Made by a program: the position numbers and the translations under genes. From Polyangiaceae bacterium (lineage in GTDB: Bacteria; Myxococcota_A; Polyangia; Polyangiales; Polyangiaceae), in assembly GCA_020849655.1 (NCBI GenBank), contig JADLFU010000046.1, forward strand, positions 1 to 47,917: DNA of 47,917 nt, in the 5' to 3' direction. Within the stretch, counting starts at the first letter, position 1, and every line of letters starts with the position of its first letter. The notes beneath the pieces are model-generated. The model saw only the letters and a program-made list of their open reading frames with translations. It searched no databases and had not been told where the DNA came from. Shown here piece after piece: positions 37,436 through 45,016 of the stretch.

Positions 37436-38632
37436 ATGAAGACCCCTCTCTTGGCAGTTGGCATGTGTGGATTGTTGAGTGCCACGCTCGCGATCGGGTG
37501 CGGCGGGGACGACGACGAAGCGCCGCCGGCAAACGGGAGCGCCGGCGCCGCGGGCGCGTCGGCGGGCTCGGGCGGCGCGAAGGCCGGCACCGGCGGCGCG
37601 ACCGCGGGCTCCGGCGGCACCTCGGCGGGCAGCGGCGGCACCTCGGCGGGGAGCGGCGGCGCGAGCGCAGGCAGCGGCGGCGCGACCGCAGGGTCCGGCG
37701 GCACCGCGGCAGGCAGCGGCGGCGCGACCGCGGGCTCCGGCGGCGCGACCGCGGGCTCCGGCGGCGCGACGGCAGGGAGCGGCGGCGCGACCGCGGGCTC
37801 AGGTGGAGCCGCGGCAGGCAGCGGCAGCGGCGGCGCGGGCGCGGGCGGGGCCGCGGCAGGCAGCGGCGGCGCGGGCGGCGCACCCCCCGTGGACTTCTCC
37901 TGTGTCCCGGTCACCGGCGCCGATCCCAAGCCCACGTCGACCACGGTGACGTTCGACTTCTACGTCACCGACTACGGCACGAAGAAGCCCATCGAGGGCT
38001 ACGTGCTGAAGGCGTGCAAGAAGGACGACGCCGCGTGCGCGACGCCGCTCGACACGAAGACCAGCGACGCCACGGGGAAGGTCACGTTCGCCGTCACCGT
38101 CGACGCCGCGGGCCCGGGCTTCGACGGGTACATCGACGCGACCGATCCGCTGCAGACCAAGTACTACCCGACGCTGTACGCGTGGGGGAACCACGCCGCG
38201 GTGGGCCAGCTGGCGGGCGGAGCGACCTGGAGCGTGTCGGTCTTCCCCACGGGGCTCTTCAGCGCGGCGACCGCCATCGGAGGCGTCACGGTCGAGAAGG
38301 CCAACGGCCACGGCCACGTCCTGCACGTCACCCGTGACTGCGCCTGGCTGGCCGCGAGCGGCGTCTCGGTGGCGGCGAGCGCGGGCGCGGACGCTGCCAA
38401 GACTGTCACCCGCTACACGGCCGGCTCGGGCCTCAGCCAGACAGCGACGGTGACGTCGGAGAGCGGCGCGAGCTTCGTGTTCAACCTGCTCGCCGGCGTG
38501 GCGACGATCGACGCGCAGGTCCCGTCCAACCAGGGCGCGCCCAACCTGCTCCTCGGCGGCGTCACGGTGCCGGTGCGACAGGACGTGCTGACCGTCACCA
38601 GCTGGTACCCGAAGCCCATCCCCACGCTGTGA
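37436..38632 (+). CDS. Heptad-repeat (AGSGGxx) lipoprotein with carboxypeptidase-regulatory-like domain
   Basis: The 398-residue lipoprotein has a signal ending LLSATLAIGC (Cys22) and 12 heptads of AGSGG[A/T][T/S] type (about residues 43-126). A globular part follows, with TFDFYVTDYGTKKPIEGYVLKAC, typical of Ig-like carboxypeptidase-regulatory domains, and a second beta domain rich in Gly/Thr. A GGAGGA Shine-Dalgarno lies upstream of the ATG. The repeats are very similar at DNA level. This architecture is common on myxobacterial cell surfaces. Function is unknown. Confidence 0.75.
   Translation: MKTPLLAVGMCGLLSATLAIGCGGDDDEAPPANGSAGAAGASAGSGGAKAGTGGATAGSGGTSAGSGGTSAGSGGASAGSGGATAGSGGTAAGSGGATAGSGGATAGSGGATAGSGGATAGSGGAAAGSGSGGAGAGGAAAGSGGAGGAPPVDFSCVPVTGADPKPTSTTVTFDFYVTDYGTKKPIEGYVLKACKKDDAACATPLDTKTSDATGKVTFAVTVDAAGPGFDGYIDATDPLQTKYYPTLYAWGNHAAVGQLAGGATWSVSVFPTGLFSAATAIGGVTVEKANGHGHVLHVTRDCAWLAASGVSVAASAGADAAKTVTRYTAGSGLSQTATVTSESGASFVFNLLAGVATIDAQVPSNQGAPNLLLGGVTVPVRQDVLTVTSWYPKPIPTL
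37562..37813. repeat. Twelve 21-bp tandem repeats inside a lipoprotein gene
   Basis: In-frame 21-base units (GCGGGCTCCGGCGGCACCTC-like) starting at 37562 encode the AGSGGxx heptads. Several units are identical, which favours recombination or slippage. Confidence 0.8.
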
Positions 38633-38652
38633 GCTGGGCTGGATGACCGCGG

Positions 38653-39027
38653 CTACTTGACCACCTCGTAGGTGCAGTCCTTCAGGTAGACGCGGTCGCC
38701 CGCGGGGGCGTCCACGGTGCCGGTGGCGACGACCTTCGGGTACCTGCCGGGGATCTCGACCTTCGCCGGCACGAGGCAAGCGACAGTGTCCTTCGAGGCG
38801 GGCGCGTCGGCGAGCAAGACGGCCCACGGATCGCCGGGGCGCCCGCCGTTGGAGAAGCCTTGCTTGTAGACGCCGGTGACAGAGACCTTCTTGCCCTGGT
38901 ACTTGGCGGCGCCCGTCGCGACCTCGGACGCCGCGAGCGGCGCAGCGGCCGGCGACGACGGGGCGGGCCCTCCGCAGGCGACGACGGTGAGGGGGAGCGA
39001 GAGGAGCGGGAGGAGGAGCGCGCGCAT
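38653..39027 (-). CDS. Small lipoprotein with tRNA_anti-like OB fold
   Basis: The 124-residue lipoprotein (signal LLSLPLTVVAC, Cys18) has the motif order GAAKYQGKKVSVTGVYKQGF...TVACLVPAKV...VVATGTVDAPAGDRVYLKDCTYEV. This is the pattern of tRNA_anti-like (OB-fold) domains seen in small periplasmic lipoproteins; a Cys pair at about 85 and 118 may be bonded. The domain's ligand is unknown. TAGCCT lies six bases before the ATG. Confidence 0.75.
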   Translation of the reverse strand: MRALLLPLLSLPLTVVACGGPAPSSPAAAPLAASEVATGAAKYQGKKVSVTGVYKQGFSNGGRPGDPWAVLLADAPASKDTVACLVPAKVEIPGRYPKVVATGTVDAPAGDRVYLKDCTYEVVK

Positions 39028-39033
39028 CGAGCC

Positions 39034-39039
39034 AGGCTA
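39034..39039 (-). promoter_or_regulatory. Candidate -10 hexamer TAGCCT for the OB-fold lipoprotein
   Basis: TAGCCT on the minus strand lies six bases before the ATG, with no Shine-Dalgarno, suggesting leaderless initiation. Confidence 0.45.
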
Positions 39040-39054
39040 CACCAGCGTCCCCTG

Positions 39055-41304
39055 CTACTGAACTGCCGGATCGAGCGGATCACGGTCCGCGGAGCCCAGC
39101 ACGCCGTCTCCGTCGAAGTCGTCGCGCGGCGGCGCGGTGACGACGATCTCCGCCGCGCCCGCGTCGGCGCTCGTGAGGAACGTGACCAGCTGGGCCGCGT
39201 GCTCCCGGATGGGTTGCTCGAACTTGAACGACTTCTTCAGCTTGGGGAACCTCGGCCCCTCGTCGCGCGGCACGCCCGGCTGGAAGTCTCGCGTGTCGAA
39301 CCGCACGTAGCCGAGCCCGTGGTTCGCCGGCGCGTACGGCACCGCGGCGCCCACCCGCGCGCCTGGGCCCGCCTGGACGGGCGCCGTCACAGCGGCGACG
39401 CCCGGCAGCTCCGCCCGCGGCCCGCCCACGACGTCGAGGCCGAGCGCGCGGACGAGCGCCGCGGTCGCGGTGTTGGGCATCACCTCGTCGCTCACGGCGT
39501 ACGTCACGAGCACGTCGGGCGGCGCGCGCCCCGCGAGCGGATCGCGCGTGACGTGGGGCGCGTACCCGAGCGGATCGCCCGCCTCGGTGGCCGCGCCGAG
39601 CAGCAGCGCGAGCGGGTGCAGCTCGTCGAGCGGCTCGTCGCCGACGATGCCGAAGCTCCCCTGCGCCACGACCGACACGAGCGGCGCGAGCTTCGCGGAG
39701 CCGGTCGTGATCAGCTGCACGAACCCGCCGCCCGGCACCTGCAGCGCGGCCGCGCGCAGCTCGGGCTCCACCGCCATCGTCATCGTGCCCATCATCCCGC
39801 CGAGCGATCCGCCGCTCCACGAGAGCCGCGTCGGTGACAGCCTGGGCACGAAGCCGCACGCGGACGCGAGCGGGGAGAGATCGAGCGCGGGGTTCTGCAC
39901 GAGGCGCACGAGGCTCGTCTGGTCGAGCACCGACTGACGGAAGTTGTCGCGCACCGCGACGAAATCCGAGAAATCGGCGAAGAATCGCAGCGGAAACTCC
40001 TGCTTGTCAGGCACGCCGTCAGGCCCGACGAACGTCCCCGGGTAGTTGTTCTTCACGTCCGCCTGGCCGCCGCGGGCGCCGTGCTCCACGTCGTCGACGC
40101 CGATGACCGCGAACCCCGCGCGCGCGAGCTCGTTCGCGTAGGAGAGCATGCTGCCGCGATCGTTCGAGAGGCCGTGGCCGTGCACCACGACCGGGGTGCC
40201 GCCGGGCGGCGGCGGCGTCCGCGGGATGACGAGCGTGACGGGGATCGTCGCGGACGCATCGGCGAGGGCGATCTCGCCGTCGCCGCCGCGCAGGAAGCGT
40301 CCCGTCGCTGGGTCGCGGAAGCTCGGCGCGACGAAGGCGCCGCTCACGACGGCGCAGATCTCGTCGTGCGCGATCCCTCCCGGATCGTCGCCGCCCGGCC
40401 ACTCGCGCCCCTGATCGTCGCGCGTCGCGTGCCCCAGCCACTCGTCGAGCGACGGCTTCGAGAGCGCGCCGAACACCGCGACCGTGTACGGCGCCGCGCG
40501 CGCAGGATCGAGCAGCAGCGTCGGCGCGGGCGTCGACTCGCGCAGGCGCGCGCGCAGCCGCGGGAGCTCCTCGACCATGCGCGAGGTCGTGAACACCGCG
40601 AGCGCGGCGACGTCGGCGAGCGACGAGACGGCGCCCGTCGCTGTGAGCGCGTCGAGCGCGCTGCCGTACAGGCGCCCCGCCGCCGAGTCGCGCGCGCCGC
40701 CGGCGATCGCGGCGAGCGGCGCGTCCATCGCGAGCGGGACGCCGTCTGCCGCGCGGACCTTCGTCGTGACCACGGCGGCGTGCCGCGTGCCGCGCGGCAG
40801 CACGACGCCCGGCGGCGGGATCACGACCAGGATCCCGAGCGACGGCAGGTACCTCGCCTGCGCCGGCGTGCGCGCGCCCCGCCGCGGCGACGCGTCGTCG
40901 ACGTCGACGAAGAACACGCGGTCGTCGTCGAGCGTCACCTCGGCCGCGCGCGTGGGCAGCGAGCCGGGATCGACGGCGACGTCGACGAAGAACATCGCCC
41001 CCGTGGCGCGCCCGAACCCGTCGAGCGACGCGAGCGCGTCCTGGATGACCTCTGGCCTCTCGACCACGCGCAGGAGCCCGTCGAGCCGCGCGACGTGCCC
41101 CGCCTCGTCGCGCATCAGATCGCTGGGGAACGGCAGATCGTCGAACCGGGGCGCGCCGGACGCCGGCGGACGGAACCGCACCGCGTGCCCCGGGGGCGCG
41201 ACGAAGCCCGCCGCGACGGGGCCCGAGCGCTCGCCGTCGTCGCAGGCCGCGGGCGAGAGCGGAGACGACAGCGCGAGGATCGTGAGGAGCGAGGCGCGGC
41301 GCAT
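39055..41304 (-). CDS. Lipase-like alpha/beta-hydrolase lipoprotein
   Basis: The 749-residue lipoprotein has signal SSPLSPAAC and an N-terminal region resembling the bacterial virulence-factor lipase N-terminal domain (VFGALSKPSLDEW, TIPVTLVIP). An alpha/beta hydrolase core follows, with HGHGLSNDRG, the nucleophile in WSGGSLGGMMG (Ser, GXSXGG type), and acid/His candidates toward residues 600-680. The C-terminus carries DDFDGDGVLGSADRDPLD, a thrombospondin-type-3-like calcium site. It is probably a secreted, surface-attached esterase or lipase. The ATG at the signal start was chosen; the ORF extends 53 codons further upstream. Confidence 0.8.
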   Translation of the reverse strand: MRRASLLTILALSSPLSPAACDDGERSGPVAAGFVAPPGHAVRFRPPASGAPRFDDLPFPSDLMRDEAGHVARLDGLLRVVERPEVIQDALASLDGFGRATGAMFFVDVAVDPGSLPTRAAEVTLDDDRVFFVDVDDASPRRGARTPAQARYLPSLGILVVIPPPGVVLPRGTRHAAVVTTKVRAADGVPLAMDAPLAAIAGGARDSAAGRLYGSALDALTATGAVSSLADVAALAVFTTSRMVEELPRLRARLRESTPAPTLLLDPARAAPYTVAVFGALSKPSLDEWLGHATRDDQGREWPGGDDPGGIAHDEICAVVSGAFVAPSFRDPATGRFLRGGDGEIALADASATIPVTLVIPRTPPPPGGTPVVVHGHGLSNDRGSMLSYANELARAGFAVIGVDDVEHGARGGQADVKNNYPGTFVGPDGVPDKQEFPLRFFADFSDFVAVRDNFRQSVLDQTSLVRLVQNPALDLSPLASACGFVPRLSPTRLSWSGGSLGGMMGTMTMAVEPELRAAALQVPGGGFVQLITTGSAKLAPLVSVVAQGSFGIVGDEPLDELHPLALLLGAATEAGDPLGYAPHVTRDPLAGRAPPDVLVTYAVSDEVMPNTATAALVRALGLDVVGGPRAELPGVAAVTAPVQAGPGARVGAAVPYAPANHGLGYVRFDTRDFQPGVPRDEGPRFPKLKKSFKFEQPIREHAAQLVTFLTSADAGAAEIVVTAPPRDDFDGDGVLGSADRDPLDPAVQ

Positions 41305-41396
41305 CGCGGGCGATCTTCGCGCGCCTCGCGCCCCGCCCGCCAGCGCAGAGATCCACGCCGGGAGGCGCCCCTCCGCGCGCGCACGGTGTGACGGCG

Positions 41397-41600
41397 TCAG
41401 ATCGGCGCGCCGCACCGCGAGCAGCGCGGCTTGTACGGGCTGACGCCCCCCTCCCACCCGCACGCGCAGCGGCGGCGCTCGAACGGCGACGGCGGCGGCT
41501 TCCGCAGCAGCCGCGGCACCACGGCGAGGATCACGGCCACGACGACCACCGCGGCGACGACGCGCGGGCCGCCGATCGCGTCGAGCGAGGAGAGGTCCAT
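41397..41600 (-). CDS. Small membrane protein with zinc-ribbon tail
   Basis: This 67-residue protein is buried inside a long shadow frame but reads cleanly. A membrane helix (about 13-31, VVAAVVVVAVILAVV) is followed by a Pro/Arg linker and a four-Cys ribbon, C45-x-C47...C60-xx-C63 (CACGWEGG...CSRCG). The ATG has TACCCT 12 bases upstream. It is the sort of small zinc-ribbon peptide often found next to membrane enzymes; function unknown. Confidence 0.6.
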   Translation of the reverse strand: MDLSSLDAIGGPRVVAAVVVVAVILAVVPRLLRKPPPSPFERRRCACGWEGGVSPYKPRCSRCGAPI

Positions 41601-41612
41601 GCCGGTGTCGTC

Positions 41613-41618
41613 AGGGTA
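41613..41618 (-). promoter_or_regulatory. Candidate -10 hexamer TACCCT for the zinc-ribbon gene
   Basis: TACCCT on the minus strand lies 12 bases before the ATG. Confidence 0.35.
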
Positions 41619-41662
41619 CCCGAGCCGCGCCGTCGATGTCACCGCGCGCCCGGCGCGCGGCG

Positions 41663-42946
41663 TCAGTCGGGCTGGTAGATCTGCAAGGTGGGCGCGTAGT
41701 AGCGCTGGAAGCGCGGGCGCTGGAACGTCACGGCGCCGAAGAGGTTCACCGCGACGCCGATCAGCCCCACCGCGAGCAGGCGCCGCGAGAGGCCGAGGCG
41801 CCCGGCGGCGAGCGCGACGAAGAGGAACGGCGCGTAGTCGTTCGAGAACCGGGCCCCGAACTGGATCTGGCCCGTGTTCTGGTAGAGCAGCGAGGGCAAG
41901 GCGACGAGCGCCGCCGTCAACCACAGCGCCCAGTCGAGGGTCGCGCGGCGCCGGGGCCACAACAGGGCGAGGTAGAGCGGCGTCGTCACCCACAGCGCGA
42001 GCCCGTGCCGCGTGATCTGCAGCGCGGCCGCGCTCGGCCCCGGCGTCGGCTGGAGGAAGGGCAGGCTGCTCGTCAGCACGCCCAGGTTGCGCGGGAGGTA
42101 GTGCCAGGAGAACAAGCCCCACGTCTCGATGCGCCGCTGCCAGGCGACCGTCAGGTACTTGTACCCAAACTCGAGCGGATCGCCGAACCTCGCCTGGTTG
42201 TGCCACATGGCGAGCGCGAGCGCGGCGGCGAGGGGGAGCGCGAACAGCGCGGTGCGGCGGGCGAGGCCCCTCCACGCGCGCGGCTCGCCCCGCGCCGCCC
42301 GGGCCGCCTCGAGCACGAACAGCGGGGCCGCGAACAGGAGCGGCGTGCGCGTCCAGAACCCGAGGCCCAGGCACAGGCCCGCCAGGAGCGGCCGCGCGGC
42401 GCCGAGCGAGCAGAGCAGGTACAGCGCGGCGAGCGCGGCGCCGACGACGTGCGCCGCGAACCACACTGTCCCCTGCACCGCGGTCGACCAGTACACCGTG
42501 CCGAGGCCGAACAGCCCGGCGACGACGGCGCTCTCGGGGGTGGTCAACAGTGATCGTCCGAGCTCCCGGAGCCGCTCGAGCGCCAGGTAGAGCGCGGCGG
42601 GCGCGACGCCCGCGACGAACAGGAACACCTGGCCGTCCCGGAGCCGCGCGGCGCCGCCCGCGAGCTTCACGAAGGGCACGAGGATCGCCGCCGGGAAGGC
42701 CGGGAACACGATCCACCAGCGCCCGTCGTGCGCCGCGAAATCGTTGCCCCCCGCGTAGTCGGGCGGGGGCCCCGTCAGCGACAGGCTGCCGTGCAGCCAC
42801 GCGTCCGCCAGTAGCGCGAAGTGGTTGTACTGTGTGTGCGCGCGAAACAGCTCCCTCGGCGCCGAGAGCGCGAACGCGAGCGTGCACAGCGAGTAGACGA
42901 TCGCCGCCACGACGAGCGGGTCCGCGGGGCGCGCGCGCTCACGCAC
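41663..42946 (-). CDS. Multi-pass membrane protein, glycosyltransferase-like (GT-C type)
   Basis: The 427 residues contain about 10 membrane helices. A first periplasmic loop carries RAHTQYNHFALLADAWLHGSL and YAGGNDFAAHDG, and hydrophilic loops hold MWHNQARFGDPLEFGYKY, reminiscent of dolichyl/polyprenyl-phosphate-dependent glycosyltransferases. GTG 42946 was chosen because GGAGG lies eight bases upstream, giving an 8-base overlap with the ThiE-like gene; a longer frame lacks such a site. The sugar and lipid carrier are unknown, and the link to the thiamine-like gene is unexplained. Confidence 0.7.
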   Translation of the reverse strand: MRERARPADPLVVAAIVYSLCTLAFALSAPRELFRAHTQYNHFALLADAWLHGSLSLTGPPPDYAGGNDFAAHDGRWWIVFPAFPAAILVPFVKLAGGAARLRDGQVFLFVAGVAPAALYLALERLRELGRSLLTTPESAVVAGLFGLGTVYWSTAVQGTVWFAAHVVGAALAALYLLCSLGAARPLLAGLCLGLGFWTRTPLLFAAPLFVLEAARAARGEPRAWRGLARRTALFALPLAAALALAMWHNQARFGDPLEFGYKYLTVAWQRRIETWGLFSWHYLPRNLGVLTSSLPFLQPTPGPSAAALQITRHGLALWVTTPLYLALLWPRRRATLDWALWLTAALVALPSLLYQNTGQIQFGARFSNDYAPFLFVALAAGRLGLSRRLLAVGLIGVAVNLFGAVTFQRPRFQRYYAPTLQIYQPD

Positions 42947-43514
42947 CTGTTGCCTCCGAGATGACCCGCGCGAGGTCGGCGGGCGCGTCGAGGCACGCCC
43001 GGATCGCGGCGACGCCGTGGGCGCCCGCGGCGAGGCAGGCGCGCGCGCGGTCGGCGTCGACGCCACCCAGCGCGATCACGGTCGCTCGCGCGGACGCGAC
43101 GCCGATCGCGCCCAGGCCGAGCGGCGGCCCCTTGCCGGGCGTCGTGAAGATGGGCGAGAGCAGGACGGCGTCGGCGTCTCGGTCGGGCCGCGACGGATCG
43201 TGGCAGGCGCGCGTGACCCACGCGCCCTCGCCCATCCACGCGCGCGCGTCCCGGACGGAGACGCTCGCCTCGCCGAGGTGCAGCCGCGTGACGCCGCGCG
43301 CGCGCGCGACGTCGCCGCGGTCGGCGATGGCGATCTCGTGCCCGGCGTCGAGGAGCGCGCCCGCCCAGTCGAGCACCTCGCGCGCGTCGCGCCCGGGCAG
43401 CCGCACGAGCACGACGAGACCGGCGCCGAGCGCGTCGGCGAGCACGCGGTAGGGCCCGAGGTGCGCGGCGAGCGGGCGCGCGGCGTCCGTGACGGCGACG
43501 AGCCGCGGCGTCAC
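42939..43514 (-). CDS. ThiE/TenI-like thiamine phosphate synthase family protein
   Basis: The 191-residue TIM-barrel-like protein shows the family's DAVLLSPIFTTPGKG phosphate loop and ALGGVDADRARACLAAGAHGVAAI. The substrate-side loops differ from canonical ThiE and are closer to TenI/ThiE-like paralogues. A GTG start overlaps the preceding lipoprotein stop as GTGA. No other thiamine genes are nearby. Enzymatic activity (joining HMP-PP and thiazole phosphate) is therefore uncertain. Confidence 0.75.
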   Translation of the reverse strand: MTPRLVAVTDAARPLAAHLGPYRVLADALGAGLVVLVRLPGRDAREVLDWAGALLDAGHEIAIADRGDVARARGVTRLHLGEASVSVRDARAWMGEGAWVTRACHDPSRPDRDADAVLLSPIFTTPGKGPPLGLGAIGVASARATVIALGGVDADRARACLAAGAHGVAAIRACLDAPADLARVISEATGA

Positions 43515-43837
43515 TGGCTCGCGGCGGGCTTCGGGAGATCCTTGTGCAGCGGCGGCTCCTCGCGAGCCGCGTGGCCCTCGGGCGGGCGCTCCCCCTCGCG
43601 CTCGAGCAACTCGCGCGCGGCCGCGGCGCGCCGGCTCGAAGGGTAGCGCGCGACGAGGAACCGCAGGGTCGAGAGGTACGCGGCCTTGTCGCCCTTGGCC
43701 TGGAAGTCCTCCGCGAGCGAGAACAGTCCGTCGCCGGCCGTGTCCTCCCGGGCGGTCGCGGGATCGTACTTCTTCGTGCACTGGACCGGCGCGAGCGCGA
43801 GGGCGAGCGCGGCGACGAGGGGCGGGGCAAACCTCAC
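43511..43837 (-). CDS. Small lipoprotein with TPR/BamD-like helices
   Basis: The 108-residue lipoprotein has a signal ending in APVQC (Cys20) and a helical hairpin (LFSLAEDFQAKGDKAAYLST, then LRFLVARYPSSRRAAAARELLE) that looks like one BamD/YbgF-type tetratricopeptide repeat. A charged Pro-rich tail follows. It starts three bases after the PilT stop and overlaps the ThiE-like gene, so all are in one operon. It may help assembly of the PilT system, but that is a guess. Confidence 0.65.
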   Translation of the reverse strand: MRFAPPLVAALALALAPVQCTKKYDPATAREDTAGDGLFSLAEDFQAKGDKAAYLSTLRFLVARYPSSRRAAAARELLEREGERPPEGHAAREEPPLHKDLPKPAASQ

Positions 43838-43839
43838 GA

Positions 43840-44898
43840 TCAGAACACCCCCGCGTTCTTGATGTACTCGCGGTCGAGCTGCCCCTGCCGCACCAGCTCC
43901 TTCATGTGCATCTCGAAGGTCTGCATCCCGTACGGCGAGACGCCCTTCTCCATGATGTCCTTCAGCGGCGGGTTGCCCTGGGGGTTCTTCAGGGTCTCAC
44001 GGGCGGTGCCGGTGACGACGAGGACCTCGGCCGCGAGCACGAGCCCCTGGCCGTCCTTCCGCGGCAGGAGGCGCTGCGCGACGATCCCCTGCAGCGCGTC
44101 GCCGATGCGATCGCGCAGCTCGGTCGAGCCGGGCGGGCCGAGGCTGAGCATGCGGTTGACGGTGCGGGTGACGTCGGGCGTGTGCAGCGTCGAGAGCACG
44201 AGGTGGCCCGTCTCGGCCGCCTTCAGCGCGATGTCCATCGTCTCCTCGTCGCGGATCTCGCCGACCAGGATGACGTCCGGATCCTGGCGCAGGGCCGCCC
44301 GCAGCGCCTTGGCGAACGACGGCGTGTCGAGCCCCACCTCTCGCTGACTCACCGACGACTTGTCGTCCGTGTGGAGGAACTCGATCGGATCCTCGATGGT
44401 GACGATATGGTAAGCTTTGTTGCGATTCATGTGGCCGAGCATCGCGGCCAGCGTGCTCGACTTGCCGTTCCCCGCCGCGCCGACGAGCAGGATCATCCCG
44501 CGCTCCTTCTCCGCGAGATCGAGGCACGCCTTCGGGCAGCCGAGATCCTCGAACGTGGGGATCTTCGCGGGGATGGCGCGGAGGACGATCCCGATCGTGC
44601 CGCGCTGGCGGAAGATGTTCACGCGGAACCTCCCGAGCGAGGGCACGGAGTACGAGGTGTCGTACTCGGTGAGATCGTCGAACGCCGCCAGCACCTCCTG
44701 GTTGCGGATGATCACCCTCGCGGCGGCCGCGGTGTCGGCGGGCGTGACGCGATCCATGCGGAAGTACACCATGTCGCCGCGCACGCGGGCCCCGGGCGGC
44801 TGCCCGACCTTCAGGTGGATGTCGCTCGCCTTCGCGGCGACGGCCTTCGACAGGAGCTGCTGAAAGTACGGCTCGGAGGAGAACGGCGATTGCGTCAC
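43840..44898 (-). CDS. PilT/PilU-type pilus retraction ATPase
   Basis: The 352-residue ATPase drives type IV pilus retraction. Visible elements are the N-terminal DIHLKVGQPPGARVRG, an atypical Walker A GAAGNGKSS (140-148; usually GxTGSGKST), the Asp box TIEDPIEFLH, Walker B DPDVILVGEIRDEET (207-220) and His box GHLVLSTLHTPD (231-242). The tail carries the VGQRLLPRKDGQG-like VAQRLLPRKDGQG. It may be PilU or another paralogue rather than the main PilT. The GTG start has TATCCT 12 bases upstream. Confidence 0.85.
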   Translation of the reverse strand: MTQSPFSSEPYFQQLLSKAVAAKASDIHLKVGQPPGARVRGDMVYFRMDRVTPADTAAAARVIIRNQEVLAAFDDLTEYDTSYSVPSLGRFRVNIFRQRGTIGIVLRAIPAKIPTFEDLGCPKACLDLAEKERGMILLVGAAGNGKSSTLAAMLGHMNRNKAYHIVTIEDPIEFLHTDDKSSVSQREVGLDTPSFAKALRAALRQDPDVILVGEIRDEETMDIALKAAETGHLVLSTLHTPDVTRTVNRMLSLGPPGSTELRDRIGDALQGIVAQRLLPRKDGQGLVLAAEVLVVTGTARETLKNPQGNPPLKDIMEKGVSPYGMQTFEMHMKELVRQGQLDREYIKNAGVF

Positions 44899-44910
44899 GA
44901 GGGAGGGGCG

Positions 44911-44916
44911 AGGATA
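44911..44916 (-). promoter_or_regulatory. Candidate -10 hexamer TATCCT for pilT
   Basis: TATCCT on the minus strand lies 12 bases before the GTG. A G-rich stretch in between is not a clear Shine-Dalgarno in this orientation. Confidence 0.4.
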
Positions 44917-44940
44917 CGGCGCAAGCGCCCGAAAATGGAA

Positions 44941-44957
44941 GCGCGTCGACGACGCGC
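44941..44957. terminator. Palindromic hairpin after sdhA (second)
   Basis: GCGCGTCG-A-CGACGCGC is an 8-bp palindrome downstream of the sdhA stop. The loop is very small, so the real stem is probably 6-7 bp. Confidence 0.35.
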
Positions 44958-44977
44958 CTCGGCGTCTCCGCCGTGGG

Positions 44978-44994
44978 GCCCGCGGTCCGCGGGC
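44978..44994. terminator. Palindromic hairpin after sdhA (first)
   Basis: GCCCGCGG-T-CCGCGGGC lies 23 bases after the sdhA stop on the minus strand; a 7-bp stem with a three-base loop is possible. No T-run. Confidence 0.4.
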
Positions 44995-45016
44995 GCGCGC
45001 GCCGGAGGCCGTATGG

